A stretch of DNA of 64,000 bases from Lewinella sp. IMCC34191 (GTDB taxonomy: Bacteria > Bacteroidota > Bacteroidia > Chitinophagales > Saprospiraceae), in the NCBI RefSeq assembly GCF_003390935.1, contig NZ_QNQZ01000002.1, forward strand, positions 558,001 to 622,000. The letters are read 5' to 3'. The notes beneath the pieces were generated by a model. That model ran no database searches and was not told where the DNA came from. It worked only from the letters and a program-made list of their open reading frames with translations. The translations under genes were made by a program, and so were the position numbers. Of this stretch, positions 32,337 to 42,206 are shown one piece after another; within the stretch, counting starts at the first letter, position 1; each line of letters opens with the position of its first letter.

Positions 32337-32364
32337 CGCCATATCATACACGTCAAATAGTAGC

Positions 32365-34998
32365 TTAGAGCAGCTCGGCGGTTTCGGCGATTCGTTCGCC
32401 CTCGCGGGCCTGGCGGAAGACGACCACGTCCCCGAATACGTCGAGGACAATCTGGCTACCGGGCAGGATGTCGTTCTGCAGCATCTGCTTAGAGAGTTGC
32501 CGCAGGACGCGCTTTTTGATCACCCGCTTCAGCGGACGGGCACCGAATTCGGGATTATACCCCTCGGCGGCGAGCCAGTCCATGGCTTCGGGGGCCACGG
32601 TGAGGGTGATGCCCTGCTCGGCCAGCATATGCTTGACCTCGTTGAGTTGCAGTTCCACGATCTGGCGGATGTCGCCGCGACCGAGGGGCCGGAACATGAC
32701 GATGTCGTCGATGCGGTTCAGGAACTCGGGGCGTACGGTCTGCTTCAACACGTTGAAGAGCGTGTCTTTCGTATCGGCAATGATCTCCTCTTCGTTGCCA
32801 TCCTCGATCTGGGAAAACTTCTCCCGGATGATCTCGGAGCCGATGTTGGAGGTCATGATGATGATCGTGTTCTTGAAGTTCGCGATCCGACCTTTGTTAT
32901 CGGTGAGGCGACCGTCGTCGAGGACCTGCAGCAGGATGTTGAATACATCCGGGTGGGCCTTCTCGATCTCGTCGAGCAGGACTACGCTGTACGGCTTGCG
33001 ACGCACGGCTTCGGTCAGCTGTCCGCCCTCGTCGTAACCCACGTAACCCGGAGGCGCACCCACCAGCCGGCTTACGGCGTGGCGTTCCTGGTACTCGCTC
33101 ATATCGATGCGGGTCATCATGTCGGCATCGTTGAAGAGGTAGTCGGCCAGGGCCTTGGCCAGCTCCGTCTTACCTACCCCGGTAGTACCGAGGAAGAGGA
33201 AGGAGCCGATCGGGCGATCCTGGTTGCTCAGGCCGGTGCGGTTCAGGCGGATGGAGTCGGCTACGGCTTCGACGGCCTCGTCCTGTCCGATCACGCGCTG
33301 GTGCAGTTCTTCCTCGAGCTGAAGCAATTTCTCGCGCTCACTCTGGAGCATACGGGTCACGGGGATGCCCGTCCAACGGGCAACGATCTCGGCGATGTCT
33401 TCGCTGTCGACCTCCTCCTTGACCAGCATCTTGGCTTTGGTCTGCATGTCGGCGAGCCGATCGGTGTACTCCTTCAGTTCGCCTTCCACCGCGGGGATCT
33501 GCCCGTAGCGGATCTCGGCAACCTTGCTGTACTCACCGGCGCGCTCCAGGCGCATGGCTTCGTTTTTCAACTCGTCGATCCGCTGCTTGGCCTGCTGCAG
33601 ACCGAGCACTACCTCCCGCTCGCTTTCCCACTGGGCGCGCAGCTCGTTGCGGCGCTCCTCGAGGTTGGCAAGGTCCTTGCGGATGCGTTCGATTTTCGTC
33701 TCGTCGTTTTCGCGCTTGACGGCCTCCCGCTCGATCTCGAGCTGGCGGATGCGGCGCTCGAGCTCGTCGAGTTCCTCGGGCATGGAGTTCATCTCGAGGC
33801 GCAGGCGGGCAGCGGCCTCGTCGATCAGGTCGATGGCCTTATCGGGCAGGAAGCGGTCCGTGATGTAGCGCTCCGAAAGCTGTACGGCGGCTACGACGGC
33901 CTCGTCCAGGATATTGATCTTATGGTGCGTTTCGTAGCGCTCCTTCAGACCGCGGAGGATGGAAATGGCATCTTCCTCGCTGGGCTCGTCGACCGTGACC
34001 TGCTGGAAGCGGCGTTCGAGGGCCTTATCGGTCTCGAAGTACTTCTGGTACTCGGCCAGGGTAGTGGCACCGATGGCGCGGAGTTCGCCGCGGGCCAGGG
34101 CGGGCTTCAGGATATTGGCGGCGTCCATGGCCCCCTGTCCCTTACCGGCACCCACCAGCGTGTGGATCTCGTCGATGAACAGGAAGATCTGGCCATCGGC
34201 CTGGGTGACTTCGTTGATGACGCCCTTAAGGCGCTCCTCGAACTCACCCTGGTACTTGGCACCGGCGATGAGGGCACCCATGTCTAGACTGAAGATCTCC
34301 TTATCCCGCAGGTCTTCCGGCACGTCGCCGTCCACGATGCGGTGAGCCAGGCCCTCCACGATGGCGGTTTTACCCACGCCGGGTTCGCCGATCAGAATGG
34401 GGTTGTTCTTACTCCGGCGCGCGAGGATGTGCAGGACGCGGCGGATTTCCTCGTCGCGACCGATAACCGGATCGAGCTTACCGTTGCGGGCCCGCTCGTT
34501 CAGGTTGACGGCGTACTTTTCGAGCGAGTTATAGGCATTCTCGGCACTGTTGGACGTGACCCGCTTACCTCCACGAAGTTCTTCGATGGCGAGTTTAAGG
34601 TCCTTGGTGCGTATGCCGGCGTCCTTCAGGACCTGCCCGGCCGGATCGTTGATCTTCAGCGCGGCCAGTAGCAGGTGCTCGATGGAGACGTACTCGTCCT
34701 TCATCTCGCGGGCGACGACGTTGGCCTGCTGGGCCATTTCGACGCCGTTGCGGCTCAGGACCTGCTGGGCACCCGTCACTTTGGGCACGCCGGCTACGAT
34801 GCTGTCAATGGCGGATTTGATCGCGCTATTATTTACGCCCAGCTTCTTGAATAAGAAGGGCGTCACGCTCTCGTCCACCTCGAAGATCGCCTTCAGGATA
34901 TGCGCCGGATCGATGGATTGCTGCTGGTTACCCACCGCAATCTCACTCGCCCGCTGGAGCACCTCCTGGCTTTTGATGGTGAAATTGTTGAAGTTCAT
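32365..34998 (-). CDS. clpB: ATP-dependent disaggregase ClpB
   Basis: An 877-residue Hsp100 protein, normal for ClpB. Order: N-terminal Clp-N repeats (1-145), AAA domain 1 with Walker A GEPGVGKT (Lys210) and [13 protein letters not shown] Walker B (IFLFIDEIH), middle coiled coil (about 405-530, rich in Glu/Arg/Leu), AAA domain 2 with Walker [15 protein letters not shown] (about 605) and [15 protein letters not shown], and a C-terminal D2-small domain. Works with DnaK to recover proteins from aggregates. It is a single gene with its own terminator. No CIRCE-like repeat was found in its upstream gap; heat regulation is therefore not readable here. Confidence 0.96.
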   Translation of the reverse strand: MNFNNFTIKSQEVLQRASEIAVGNQQQSIDPAHILKAIFEVDESVTPFLFKKLGVNNSAIKSAIDSIVAGVPKVTGAQQVLSRNGVEMAQQANVVAREMKDEYVSIEHLLLAALKINDPAGQVLKDAGIRTKDLKLAIEELRGGKRVTSNSAENAYNSLEKYAVNLNERARNGKLDPVIGRDEEIRRVLHILARRSKNNPILIGEPGVGKTAIVEGLAHRIVDGDVPEDLRDKEIFSLDMGALIAGAKYQGEFEERLKGVINEVTQADGQIFLFIDEIHTLVGAGKGQGAMDAANILKPALARGELRAIGATTLAEYQKYFETDKALERRFQQVTVDEPSEEDAISILRGLKERYETHHKINILDEAVVAAVQLSERYITDRFLPDKAIDLIDEAAARLRLEMNSMPEELDELERRIRQLEIEREAVKRENDETKIERIRKDLANLEERRNELRAQWESEREVVLGLQQAKQRIDELKNEAMRLERAGEYSKVAEIRYGQIPAVEGELKEYTDRLADMQTKAKMLVKEEVDSEDIAEIVARWTGIPVTRMLQSEREKLLQLEEELHQRVIGQDEAVEAVADSIRLNRTGLSNQDRPIGSFLFLGTTGVGKTELAKALADYLFNDADMMTRIDMSEYQERHAVSRLVGAPPGYVGYDEGGQLTEAVRRKPYSVVLLDEIEKAHPDVFNILLQVLDDGRLTDNKGRIANFKNTIIIMTSNIGSEIIREKFSQIEDGNEEEIIADTKDTLFNVLKQTVRPEFLNRIDDIVMFRPLGRGDIRQIVELQLNEVKHMLAEQGITLTVAPEAMDWLAAEGYNPEFGARPLKRVIKKRVLRQLSKQMLQNDILPGSQIVLDVFGDVVVFRQAREGERIAETAELL

Positions 34999-35359
34999 AG
35001 ATTTTATTGATTGGTGGCCGGCCGGTCGGCTTTGACGGACCTGTCGGCGATTTTTAAGGATGGCGCACTTAGGTAACCGACCCCCGTATTTAGGGGGTTC
35101 ACCGGACGCGCAACCTTACTTAGCAAAAGCCGCACCCGAAATGGATTCGGTAATTTTGTCAGTACATATTCGGCTAAAGCTGCCTTTTTAGCAGGAAATA
35201 TGGCGACGGGGCGCAGGTAAAATACCTCCGGAAAAGACGGGAAACGCTCCGCTTTCGTCCCACTCCAATTTTGTCGGTTCACCTGCGGTCCCGCACATAC
35301 GTCACACCCCTCATCATGATCCATATCACTCCACAGAACTGCCGGTAAATCATACCGGC
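34999..35359. other. Intergenic gap upstream of clpB
   Basis: No gene seen in 361 bp. It contains a near-copy of the recurring word (35202-35219, two differences), a stem GCTAAA/TTTAGC near 35173-35192, and an exact TAATTTTG box (35151-35158) on the plus strand that lacks a TTG partner and is 200 bases from the next plus-strand frame. Confidence 0.5.
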
Positions 35360-35629
35360 ATGCTGCTATCCCTAGGCGTTATGGTTGGCGGCTTCATGTT
35401 GCTGATCTCCGGGGCGAAACATCTGATGAGCGGTTCCACAGACCTGGTGATCGGGCTCAGCATCGTTTCCTTCGGCACGTTGGCTCCGGAGTCGGTGGTC
35501 AATCTCGTTGCTTCCCTGCAGGGCCACTCGGACACCGTTTACGGCAACGTGGTGGGCAGCAACAACTTGAACCTCTTCTTTATCCTGGGCGTGGCGGGGC
35601 TGATCCTGCAGATCGCCGAAGAGGTGTAG
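35360..35629 (+). pseudogene. Remnant of a CaCA (YrbG-type) sodium/calcium exchanger
   Basis: Only 89 residues. The alpha-1 repeat is recognisable: LVIGLSIVSFGTLAPESVVN, ASLQGHSDTVYGNVVGSNNL, FFILGVAGLIL. Complete exchangers of this family have about 310 residues with a second alpha repeat, which is missing. About nine residues between GSTDL and the usual LAKRLGIS segment are also gone, and the conserved GTSAPE motif is GTLAPE. The frame stops at IAEEV and the next 280 bp give no continuation in any frame. A truncated, inactive copy is the best reading. Confidence 0.7.
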
Positions 35630-35913
35630 GTTGGGCAACTGCGGTCGGTGCGCCAGCGCGCGGGTAAAAGGTAGCCTTCGCCATGCGTACACAGGGCAGC
35701 ACCCGGCCGACACGGCGCGTGCAGTCCATTGTATAAATCCGGATAAAATATTTCTCCAAAACCGTATCCGGCACGGGTTACGATTTACCGGCCGGAGCAT
35801 ATAGGTATCATGGTACCCGCTGGTGTGCATTCAAGGGTCAACTCCGGCACTTGAGTCGCCCCCCTTTGGTATCGCCTTAAAGGAATTTTCCACCTACGTA
35901 AAGATGCCGAGCC

Positions 35914-37587
35914 ATGAAAAACCTCCCTGTATGCTTCTTAATTAGTTGCGCTTTGTTTTGGATTCGATCCGACGTATACGCTCAGGATTATAGTCGATTA
36001 GAACGCCTGATCGAATCAGACGCGGAATACATCTCAAAAATGCGCCTCAACGAGATCCTTCGGAATGAATTTACCAAGGTCCTCAGCGCCAACGTGAACG
36101 GTACTATTGGGAATTATTTGGGCATTAGCACCGAGAACCAGGCCCTGTCGGGGGCATACACCATCGTAGGCGACCAGCAAGTCCTGGCGTTCGACTTCTC
36201 AGGGAAGGTCAACGAGGGGATTGCCGGCTTATTCGAAGAAAATAAGTTCAAAAAGGGAGTGGCCTTGGGCATGACCTTCAACCGCTTTCGGGTCGGGAAA
36301 AGCAGCCTAATCAATTATGCGGACGTAGTACTACTTCAACGGGAATTACGTGCCCTTCGGGAGCAGGAACGGCTGTACCCGATAGCCTTCCCCGAGGAAA
36401 CCGAAACCGTCCGTAAAGAGGTAGAAAAGCTGCGGAAGGATTCCACCGAATTGGAGAAAACCCGTTCCCTGCTGTACGGGGGCAGAGACCGACCCACACT
36501 CGACCCGGCCCAGGACCACCGCTTAAAAGCAAGCACGGCCAGGCTCGAGCACGAAATTCGCTTACTTACCTATATCTATAAGACGGATTCCGATTCTCTA
36601 CAGGCTCGATCCGCGGCCCTGGACTCGCTCAAGGCGGCGAAACCCGCTCCAGGCTTCCGCCGCCTGGCCGAGCTCTCGCTGGATAGCATCCGACTCATCG
36701 AAGGATTGATCGGGCTACAGGACTCCCTCGTGGCCAAGCGGCGCGCGCTGGCGGAAACACTGGACGAAATCAAGGAAAACACCTTCTCCCAGCCTAAACT
36801 GGATGCCACCGAACAGAGATTGGAGATCGTTACGCTTCGCCTCGGGCAAGCCCGCGCCAAGCTGGCCGATTACCGCGAGGGCAATCTGCTGACCGTCAAA
36901 AACAATGAGTACGACGACAAACGCCGAGCCATCCTCGACCGCTTCAACCAGGTTCGGATCCACCATACCGACCTCGCCTGGTTCTCCGTAGGTGGGTCGC
37001 TGGCCAATGAATCCTACAACCTGCTGGCCAACGGGACGAAAGAAAATGCCCCGGCGGTCACGACCCAGGTTGATCTCATCCCTACGGCTAATATCGCCCT
37101 GTCCCGCTACGTGAATCGCCCCAAAGACCGGACCGACCTGCAGAACGACCGCGAGGTTTCGTTCATCACGATCGGCGCCGAACTCAGTTACGGCAATAAC
37201 ATTAAGGACCTCCCGCTGGCCACGATACAGTCCGTTGACTCCCTCGGCGGCAACCGCTTCGTATCCTCCTCCCAGCAGGCCTACGTAGGCGAATTCAAAA
37301 CCGACGTGCTGACCGCAGAAATAGCATTTGATTACTACCGCATGGCATTCGGCAGCAATTCCGCCGGATTTCATGTCCAGTCGACCCTGAATCTCGGCCC
37401 CTTCCGGCCCGTCACCTCGCTCCGGGGCGGGATCGTCCTATCGGCCACCAAGGCGGGCACCAAGACGACGCTGGCCAATATTGAGATCTTTTACGGTTTA
37501 CGCGATATTCTGCGGACCGGGGAAAAGGAAACGCTCCTGACCCGCAACGTCTTCGGAATTCAAACCACTTTACCCTTCACTTTTTAA
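35914..37587 (+). CDS. Secreted coiled-coil / outer-membrane barrel-like protein of unknown function
   Basis: A 557-residue protein with a signal peptide (residues 1-23, DVYAQ). Residues about 140-340 are dominated by charged heptad-like helices (LQRELRALREQERLYP, EKTRSLLYGG, ARLEHEIRLLTYIYK, ATEQRLEIVTLRLGQARAK), a probable coiled coil or alpha-helical rod. The C-terminal third (345-557) alternates hydrophobic and polar residues and ends in TTLPFTF, with a terminal Phe as in many outer-membrane barrels. No family recognised. The 60-residue gene 13 bases downstream is probably cotranscribed. An envelope-spanning or tethering role is only a guess. Confidence 0.75.
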   Translation: MKNLPVCFLISCALFWIRSDVYAQDYSRLERLIESDAEYISKMRLNEILRNEFTKVLSANVNGTIGNYLGISTENQALSGAYTIVGDQQVLAFDFSGKVNEGIAGLFEENKFKKGVALGMTFNRFRVGKSSLINYADVVLLQRELRALREQERLYPIAFPEETETVRKEVEKLRKDSTELEKTRSLLYGGRDRPTLDPAQDHRLKASTARLEHEIRLLTYIYKTDSDSLQARSAALDSLKAAKPAPGFRRLAELSLDSIRLIEGLIGLQDSLVAKRRALAETLDEIKENTFSQPKLDATEQRLEIVTLRLGQARAKLADYREGNLLTVKNNEYDDKRRAILDRFNQVRIHHTDLAWFSVGGSLANESYNLLANGTKENAPAVTTQVDLIPTANIALSRYVNRPKDRTDLQNDREVSFITIGAELSYGNNIKDLPLATIQSVDSLGGNRFVSSSQQAYVGEFKTDVLTAEIAFDYYRMAFGSNSAGFHVQSTLNLGPFRPVTSLRGGIVLSATKAGTKTTLANIEIFYGLRDILRTGEKETLLTRNVFGIQTTLPFTF

Positions 37588-37599
37588 AATTTCCCTACT

Positions 37600-37782
37600 A
37601 TGCACTACTACGTTATTTGCACCAAGCACGGCCAGATCGGAGACTCCTACGACACCGCCAAGAAAGCACAAAAAGCGGCCGCCGACCACGTAGCCAACGT
37701 CTCCGGCCCCCACGGCGCAATTAAGATTCTGGAAGGTGATGATTTGGCGAGTGCGCAAGCGTTCAGCACGTACTCGAAGTAA
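37600..37782 (+). CDS. Small conserved-looking protein of unknown function
   Basis: Sixty residues (MHYYVICTKHGQIGDSYDTA...), soluble, without signal peptide. Compact beta-alpha-beta look: YYVICTKHGQIGDSY, a helix KAQKAAADHVANV, then GAIKILEG. It starts 13 bases after the preceding gene. Cytoplasmic; no function assignable. Confidence 0.6.
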   Translation: MHYYVICTKHGQIGDSYDTAKKAQKAAADHVANVSGPHGAIKILEGDDLASAQAFSTYSK

Positions 37783-38228
37783 GCCCGCGGGTCGGATGCA
37801 GGTCATGGGAGGGTAGCCAACCAACGGGGATTCGCTCATTGCTCCTGCGCTCCGCCGCCCCACCCTTCCCGGCGAAAGCCGGAGTGATAGCCATATCGCA
37901 GAGCCGTTGAAAAGTGGGCGTAGGCCCCCCTTCATTCGGCCCCGTAGCCGGTACCGAAATCCCGCAGGGGCCAGCGGGCACCCTCAGTGGCGGGGAAAAA
38001 CAGCGAGTGCAGTTCGGTAAGCTACCCCCCAGACCTTGCGCCGGTCACGAACCGCCCATCCGGCGGTGATCACCCGATCGTCGTGGCCGGCGGTTTTCCG
38101 TGCATCCCCGCCAACTTTTTCCCGTCCTTATCGTGGTAGACCATCGGTTCCTACCTTACCTTTCATAAAATTCGCCCGCCATTTATCCGCTCTACCCTTT
38201 TTCCCCGAACGCGCCGGGAAAGCTGTGC
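37783..38228. other. Intergenic gap with one copy of the recurring word
   Basis: No gene is supported in 446 bp. It contains a copy of the recurring word (37842-37859, CTCCTGCGCTCCGCCGCC), a hairpin CCGGC-GAAA-GCCGG near 37868-37880 without T-run, and a TACCTTTC box near 38157 that could belong to the serine hydrolase gene. Confidence 0.5.
37842..37859 (-). repeat. Recurring 18-bp word, near copy
   Basis: CTCCTGCGCTCCGCCGCC on the plus strand: 16 of 18 bases equal to the exact word (first two differ). Intergenic. Confidence 0.7.
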
Positions 38229-39674
38229 TTGTTCCTCCTTCTCGCTTCGCTGTTTTCCGCCCCCGGCTTTTCCCAGTCGTCGACCTACGATATCCGGCAG
38301 CACTTCGATCGCCTTTACCGGGACTACGAGCAGGATACCCCCGGCGTAGCCGTAATCGTAGTCGAGGGAGATTCCCTACGCTTCGCTGAAGGCTACGGTT
38401 CCGCTAACCTGGAATACGGCATCCCCATCGATACCGGTACGGTGTTCCAGGTGGGCTCCGTGTCGAAGCAATTCACCGCCTTCGCCGTATATCTGTTGAT
38501 TGCCGAAGGACGGATCGATCTCGAAGAAGCGGCAGCGCGGTACTTGCCGGAAATTAGCTACTTCGATCCGGCGATCCGGATCAAACACCTGCTGTACCAT
38601 ACCAGTGGACTGAAGGACAACCTGGCCCTCCTCACCTTTGCCGGTTACCGGGTCGACGACCATATCGGCAACGAGGATATCCTGCGGCTGGTGGCCCGCC
38701 AACGGGAACTGAATTTTCCACCCGGCAGCGCTTTCCAGTATTCGAATACGAACTATGTCCTGCTGGCAGAACTGGTCAAACGGGTAGCGGGCACATCACT
38801 CGACCGGTTTCTGCGCGAACGGGTATTCGACCCGCTCGGGATGGACCACACGCAGTTCTACGACGACCACGAAAGATTGGTTCCCAACCGGGCCTACGGC
38901 TACGACTTCGAGGAAGGCCGGTTTGAAAAAGAAGTCCTGAACAACAGCTACGTCGGCTCCACCGGCCTGTTCACCACGGCGGCGGACCTGGCCAAATGGG
39001 CAGCCAATTTTTACGAGCCCATTGTCGGCGATTCCACCTTAATCGCCGCCTTCAACGCACCGGCTACCCTCGACAGTGGAGAGCCGGCCTGGCTGGACGA
39101 AAGCCTGGACATCCGCCACGCCAAGGGCCAGTTCATTCGTCGCTACCGGGGCGCGACGAACTATATCCATACGGGAAGCGACGGTGGCTACCGGGCTTTC
39201 CTGGGCAGGTGGCCGGAGCAGCGATTGACCGTTATTTTGCTGAGTAACGATATCCGCTTCGCCCCCTACCCCAACGGATTCGGGTTCGCGGAAAGCTACC
39301 TGGCATCGCAACTGGAACCCAATCGGGTCATAACGCCCTCCCCTACGGACACCGCTGCAGTTGACCTCGTGCCGGAACCGACACCGCTCCCACCACCGGA
39401 GCAAGCAGCCGGTACCTACCGCAGCGACGAACTGAACAGCACTTTTCAGTTGCATTTCGTCGACCAGGAACCCATACTGTCTCATTTCCGGCTCGGCGAC
39501 CTGCCGTTGGAGGACAATGAGGCCGGTCGGTACCGAGGGGTAAATTACTACTCCTTCGAGCTGGAGTTCGTGGCGGACGAAACCGGTGGGTTAACCGGCT
39601 TCGACGTCATTGACTTTCGGGGGGAGCGACTTCGCTTCGACCGGGTGCAGGATTCCTCATTCTCCGGACGGTAA
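38229..39674 (+). CDS. Serine hydrolase of the class C beta-lactamase / DD-peptidase fold
   Basis: About 481 residues from a TTG at 38229. The SxxK motif is SVSK (Ser77-Lys80), the YxN motif is YSN (Tyr171) and the KTG-like motif is HTG (IHTGSDGGYRAF). These define a penicillin-binding/beta-lactamase-type serine hydrolase; substrates range from cell-wall peptides to esters and are not predictable. A C-terminal region of about 110 residues (PEPTPLPPPEQAAGTYRS...) may be a separate beta-barrel-like domain. The signal peptide lacks an ATG: the frame reads GKLCLFLLLASLFS before FSQ with no Met, so the start is uncertain; TTG is used and CTG at 38223 is possible. Exported. Confidence 0.85.
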   Translation: MFLLLASLFSAPGFSQSSTYDIRQHFDRLYRDYEQDTPGVAVIVVEGDSLRFAEGYGSANLEYGIPIDTGTVFQVGSVSKQFTAFAVYLLIAEGRIDLEEAAARYLPEISYFDPAIRIKHLLYHTSGLKDNLALLTFAGYRVDDHIGNEDILRLVARQRELNFPPGSAFQYSNTNYVLLAELVKRVAGTSLDRFLRERVFDPLGMDHTQFYDDHERLVPNRAYGYDFEEGRFEKEVLNNSYVGSTGLFTTAADLAKWAANFYEPIVGDSTLIAAFNAPATLDSGEPAWLDESLDIRHAKGQFIRRYRGATNYIHTGSDGGYRAFLGRWPEQRLTVILLSNDIRFAPYPNGFGFAESYLASQLEPNRVITPSPTDTAAVDLVPEPTPLPPPEQAAGTYRSDELNSTFQLHFVDQEPILSHFRLGDLPLEDNEAGRYRGVNYYSFELEFVADETGGLTGFDVIDFRGERLRFDRVQDSSFSGR

Positions 39675-40445
39675 GGCGCGACCCGGGCGGCGTTTGACAA
39701 AGCGGAACGAGATACCCGCATCCAGAAAATAGCTTTTCACCCCGTAGTCTCCATCCCAACCCACGGACAGGTCGAAGGCCAGGTCATCCGTGGCCAGGTA
39801 GGCAAAGCCGCCATCGTAATTACTCGTCGCTTCCCCGCTCAGGGTACCGTACACCTCGAGAAACGAACTCCACCGATCAGACAGGGAAAAGCCCAGGGTG
39901 GTGACGTAATCGGTGGTCTGCTCGTCATTGCCCGTCCAGGTGCGGCTAAGGTTGACCGCGAGGCCGAGCAGGTCGGTGAGTGTCCATTCGGCCGCCAGGA
40001 TCAGGTTCCCGCCGGTGTTCTCCCGCCGGAAGTCTTCGTCCTGGGCGGTGAGTAAGACGTGACCCCGCAGGGCAAGCGCCGGCCGGATTCCGCGATTGGG
40101 AAACAATAGATAGCGTCCGCCGACTTGGGTGTCGCTGATTCCGCGGTCCCGGCGTGACCCACCGATTTGTTCCAGCTCGTCCGATGCCCCGGCGATCAGG
40201 GCACTCAGTTCCAGTCGTTCCGTGATGCCTACCCGCAGATCGGTCACTTCCGTCAGGTCGAACAGGTGGCCGGAACCGGATTGGCTCCAGTCCAGGTTAA
40301 TGCCCGTTTGCACCTGGTATACGCCCCGCCCTACCGTGGCCGCCCCGATAGATTGCCCCGGCCGGCCGGACACGATCGTTTCACCGTACTGCCCCGGCAG
40401 GAGACTGGTTGACAGAACGAAGAGAAAGGCGCAGAGCAGCTTCAT
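39657..40445 (-). CDS. Outer-membrane beta-barrel protein, 'transporter' family
   Basis: A 262-residue protein with signal peptide (residues 1-19, TSLLPGQ) followed by transmembrane beta-strand-like segments (QVQTGINLDWSQSGSG, LRVGITERLELSALIAG, VNLSRTWTGND, FAYLATDDLAFDLSVGWD). The pattern resembles small outer-membrane barrels annotated as transporters or phenol-degradation MetA-like proteins. No substrate can be assigned. Its 3' end overlaps the convergent serine hydrolase by 18 bases. Confidence 0.7.
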   Translation of the reverse strand: MKLLCAFLFVLSTSLLPGQYGETIVSGRPGQSIGAATVGRGVYQVQTGINLDWSQSGSGHLFDLTEVTDLRVGITERLELSALIAGASDELEQIGGSRRDRGISDTQVGGRYLLFPNRGIRPALALRGHVLLTAQDEDFRRENTGGNLILAAEWTLTDLLGLAVNLSRTWTGNDEQTTDYVTTLGFSLSDRWSSFLEVYGTLSGEATSNYDGGFAYLATDDLAFDLSVGWDGDYGVKSYFLDAGISFRFVKRRPGRALPSGE

Positions 40446-40605
40446 AGCGGGAAGGGTTAAGCCATCAAGTCTTCGGCAACCGGCAATGTTCGGGCGGCGT
40501 AAAGGCCAACGGGGCGATGATAGCAGTCCGCGATAAATACGGACGTGGGTTGCCGGGACCGATGGGGCCCGAAAAGCCGCCGATTCCGCAGGGTGGGATG
40601 CCCTA

Positions 40606-40622
40606 TACCTGCGCTCCGCCGC
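40606..40622 (-). repeat. Recurring word, 17 of 18 bases
   Basis: TACCTGCGCTCCGCCGC followed by A instead of C, between the barrel gene and the LacI-type gene. Confidence 0.7.
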
Positions 40623-40655
40623 AAAAAGGGCTAAGCGCTAGTTCGCCAACGGGGA

Positions 40656-41762
40656 TCAGCTCCTGCGCATGGCAAGAAGCTGGTTCTCTACCAGTACGTA
40701 GCTGCCGGTGTTCTCCTGGTAATTTTCGGGGACGATGATGTCCATGGGGATGATGATCTTTTTATCCTTGACCGCCTGGTAGATGGCGTATTCCTGACAG
40801 GCCTTCATACCCAGGTAGCCCATCAGTTTGGGGTTCTGACTGATCAGGTACTGGATGTTTTCGTTGCGCAGGTGGCTGACGTTTTCCGGTAGTACGTCGT
40901 AGCCGATGAGGATCGGCGCGGATTCGATGCGTTCCAGCGCGCGGGCGAGCAGATACGTGCGGGAAGCACTCACGTAGATGCCGGAGATACCCGGATTTTC
41001 CGACAGCATACGCGCCATGTAGTCATCAACGGCCTGCTGATCTTCGAAGTCGGCAAAATCGGAGGTTATCACCTCGACCGATGGATTCCGATCGCGAAAA
41101 AACTCGAGGAAGCCCTCCCGCTTCTCCACCATATGGCGGGCATTTGCGTACTCCTTTTCCAGGGGCATCATGAGAACCTGGCCGCCGGTGGCGCAGTGAT
41201 AATTCATGAGGCGGCCGGCCAGGCGTCCACTCTGGAAAGAATCCGGACCGATGTAGGACAGAAAATTAGCGTCGACGACTTCCGGTGAGGTGTTAATGAT
41301 GACGTAGGGAAGATCCAGCCGCTTCATCTCGTGCATCATATCGGGCCACTCCTTGTCGAAAATCGGTGCCGTCAGGACAACTTCCGCTCCCGTATTTTTC
41401 AGCTTGCGGATGGCGCGGAGAAAGTCTTTCGGATCAAGCAAGTCGAAGTAGATCGCTTCCAGTTCGAAGGTCTCGATCGGCTTGTGGTCGATGGCGTGCT
41501 GTATCCCTTCGAGTACCAGGTCCCAGTAGCCGTCCTGTCCCCGCGCCGGCAGGAGATAGGCCAGTCGCTTGACCTTATTCTTGGAGGCGAGCAGGGAGGC
41601 GTAGATGTTCTTTTTGTAGCCGATCTCTTCGGCAATGGCCAGGATTCTTTCTTTCACTTGGGGAGCAATGCGTCCCCGATTGTGCATTGCCCGGTCTACG
41701 GTGCCTATCGAAACATTAGCCCGACGGGCGATATCATTCAGTGTGGGCTTTTTTTTGTGCAT
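40656..41762 (-). CDS. LacI-family transcriptional regulator
   Basis: The ATG at 41762 gives 368 residues. An N-terminal LacI helix-turn-helix (TLNDIARRANVSIGTVDRAM, hinge HNRGRIAPQVKERILAIAEE) precedes a periplasmic-binding-protein-like sensor domain (about 65-340; TAPIFDKEWPDMM, GYDVLPENVSHLRNENIQY). Binding of a sugar ligand should change operator affinity. It lies divergent to the pectate lyase gene with an 841-bp gap full of dyads (41885-42014 and beyond), so control of the pectin genes is likely, though untested. Met1 at a later ATG than the first Met codon matches the usual LacI start MHKKKPTLNDI. Confidence 0.9.
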   Translation of the reverse strand: MHKKKPTLNDIARRANVSIGTVDRAMHNRGRIAPQVKERILAIAEEIGYKKNIYASLLASKNKVKRLAYLLPARGQDGYWDLVLEGIQHAIDHKPIETFELEAIYFDLLDPKDFLRAIRKLKNTGAEVVLTAPIFDKEWPDMMHEMKRLDLPYVIINTSPEVVDANFLSYIGPDSFQSGRLAGRLMNYHCATGGQVLMMPLEKEYANARHMVEKREGFLEFFRDRNPSVEVITSDFADFEDQQAVDDYMARMLSENPGISGIYVSASRTYLLARALERIESAPILIGYDVLPENVSHLRNENIQYLISQNPKLMGYLGMKACQEYAIYQAVKDKKIIIPMDIIVPENYQENTGSYVLVENQLLAMRRS

Positions 41763-41884
41763 GCAGGTGTTATGGGTAATGAATTGCCGACCAGCGCCCA
41801 AATACCGCCGGGCATGGTAGTTGCTTGCAATGAAACAACTTCTAAATACGAATATTTGGCAGCAGGCGGCAGGGGTTCCCGTGC

Positions 41885-41921
41885 CCCTGATTTCAGGGCT
41901 GATGGGCAGCGTTACCCTGCC
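41885..41921. promoter_or_regulatory. Candidate operator dyads
   Basis: CCCTGA-TT-TCAGGG (41885-41898) is a perfect 6+2+6 dyad. GGGCAGCGTTACCCTGCC (41904-41921) is a second, imperfect one. They lie about 120-160 bases upstream of the LacI-type gene start on its minus strand. A regulator binding site is plausible because LacI proteins bind dyads, but no consensus is known here. Confidence 0.35.
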
Positions 41922-42000
41922 AATGTGTGGAGTGGAATTGTGTGCCTAAAGTAATGAGTATAAATGACAAATATTCTCACCTACCCGCGCCCGCGCCCGA

Positions 42001-42014
42001 CAATTCGCGAATTG
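42001..42014. promoter_or_regulatory. Perfect 14-bp palindrome, candidate operator
   Basis: CAATTCGCGAATTG, fully self-complementary with a central CG step as LacI-type operators often have. Midway in the gap between the divergent regulator and pectate lyase genes. Confidence 0.4.
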
Positions 42015-42206
42015 CCGGCAACGAAATGGCCGTGCGCTGCGCCGCTTATGCGCCATAGGTAGCCGTGCAAATGCCATATACAGGTGCTTTTCGAAACCGT
42101 TGCCTAACGGAATTATGCATACTTTAGTAAGTACTAGTCAATATTTCACAAATCAAGAACAATTGAATATGTTGGCGTGTACCTTAACGCGTAACCGATG
42201 TACGCA

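Noticed and set aside
32116..34287. 723-residue plus-strand frame opposite clpB
   Set aside because: Antisense shadow of a strongly conserved gene; no family motifs, and high-GC codon structure gives open frames.
37860..37885. Terminator hairpin CCGGC-GAAA-GCCGG
   Set aside because: No T-run follows on either strand; a GNRA-loop stem alone is not enough.
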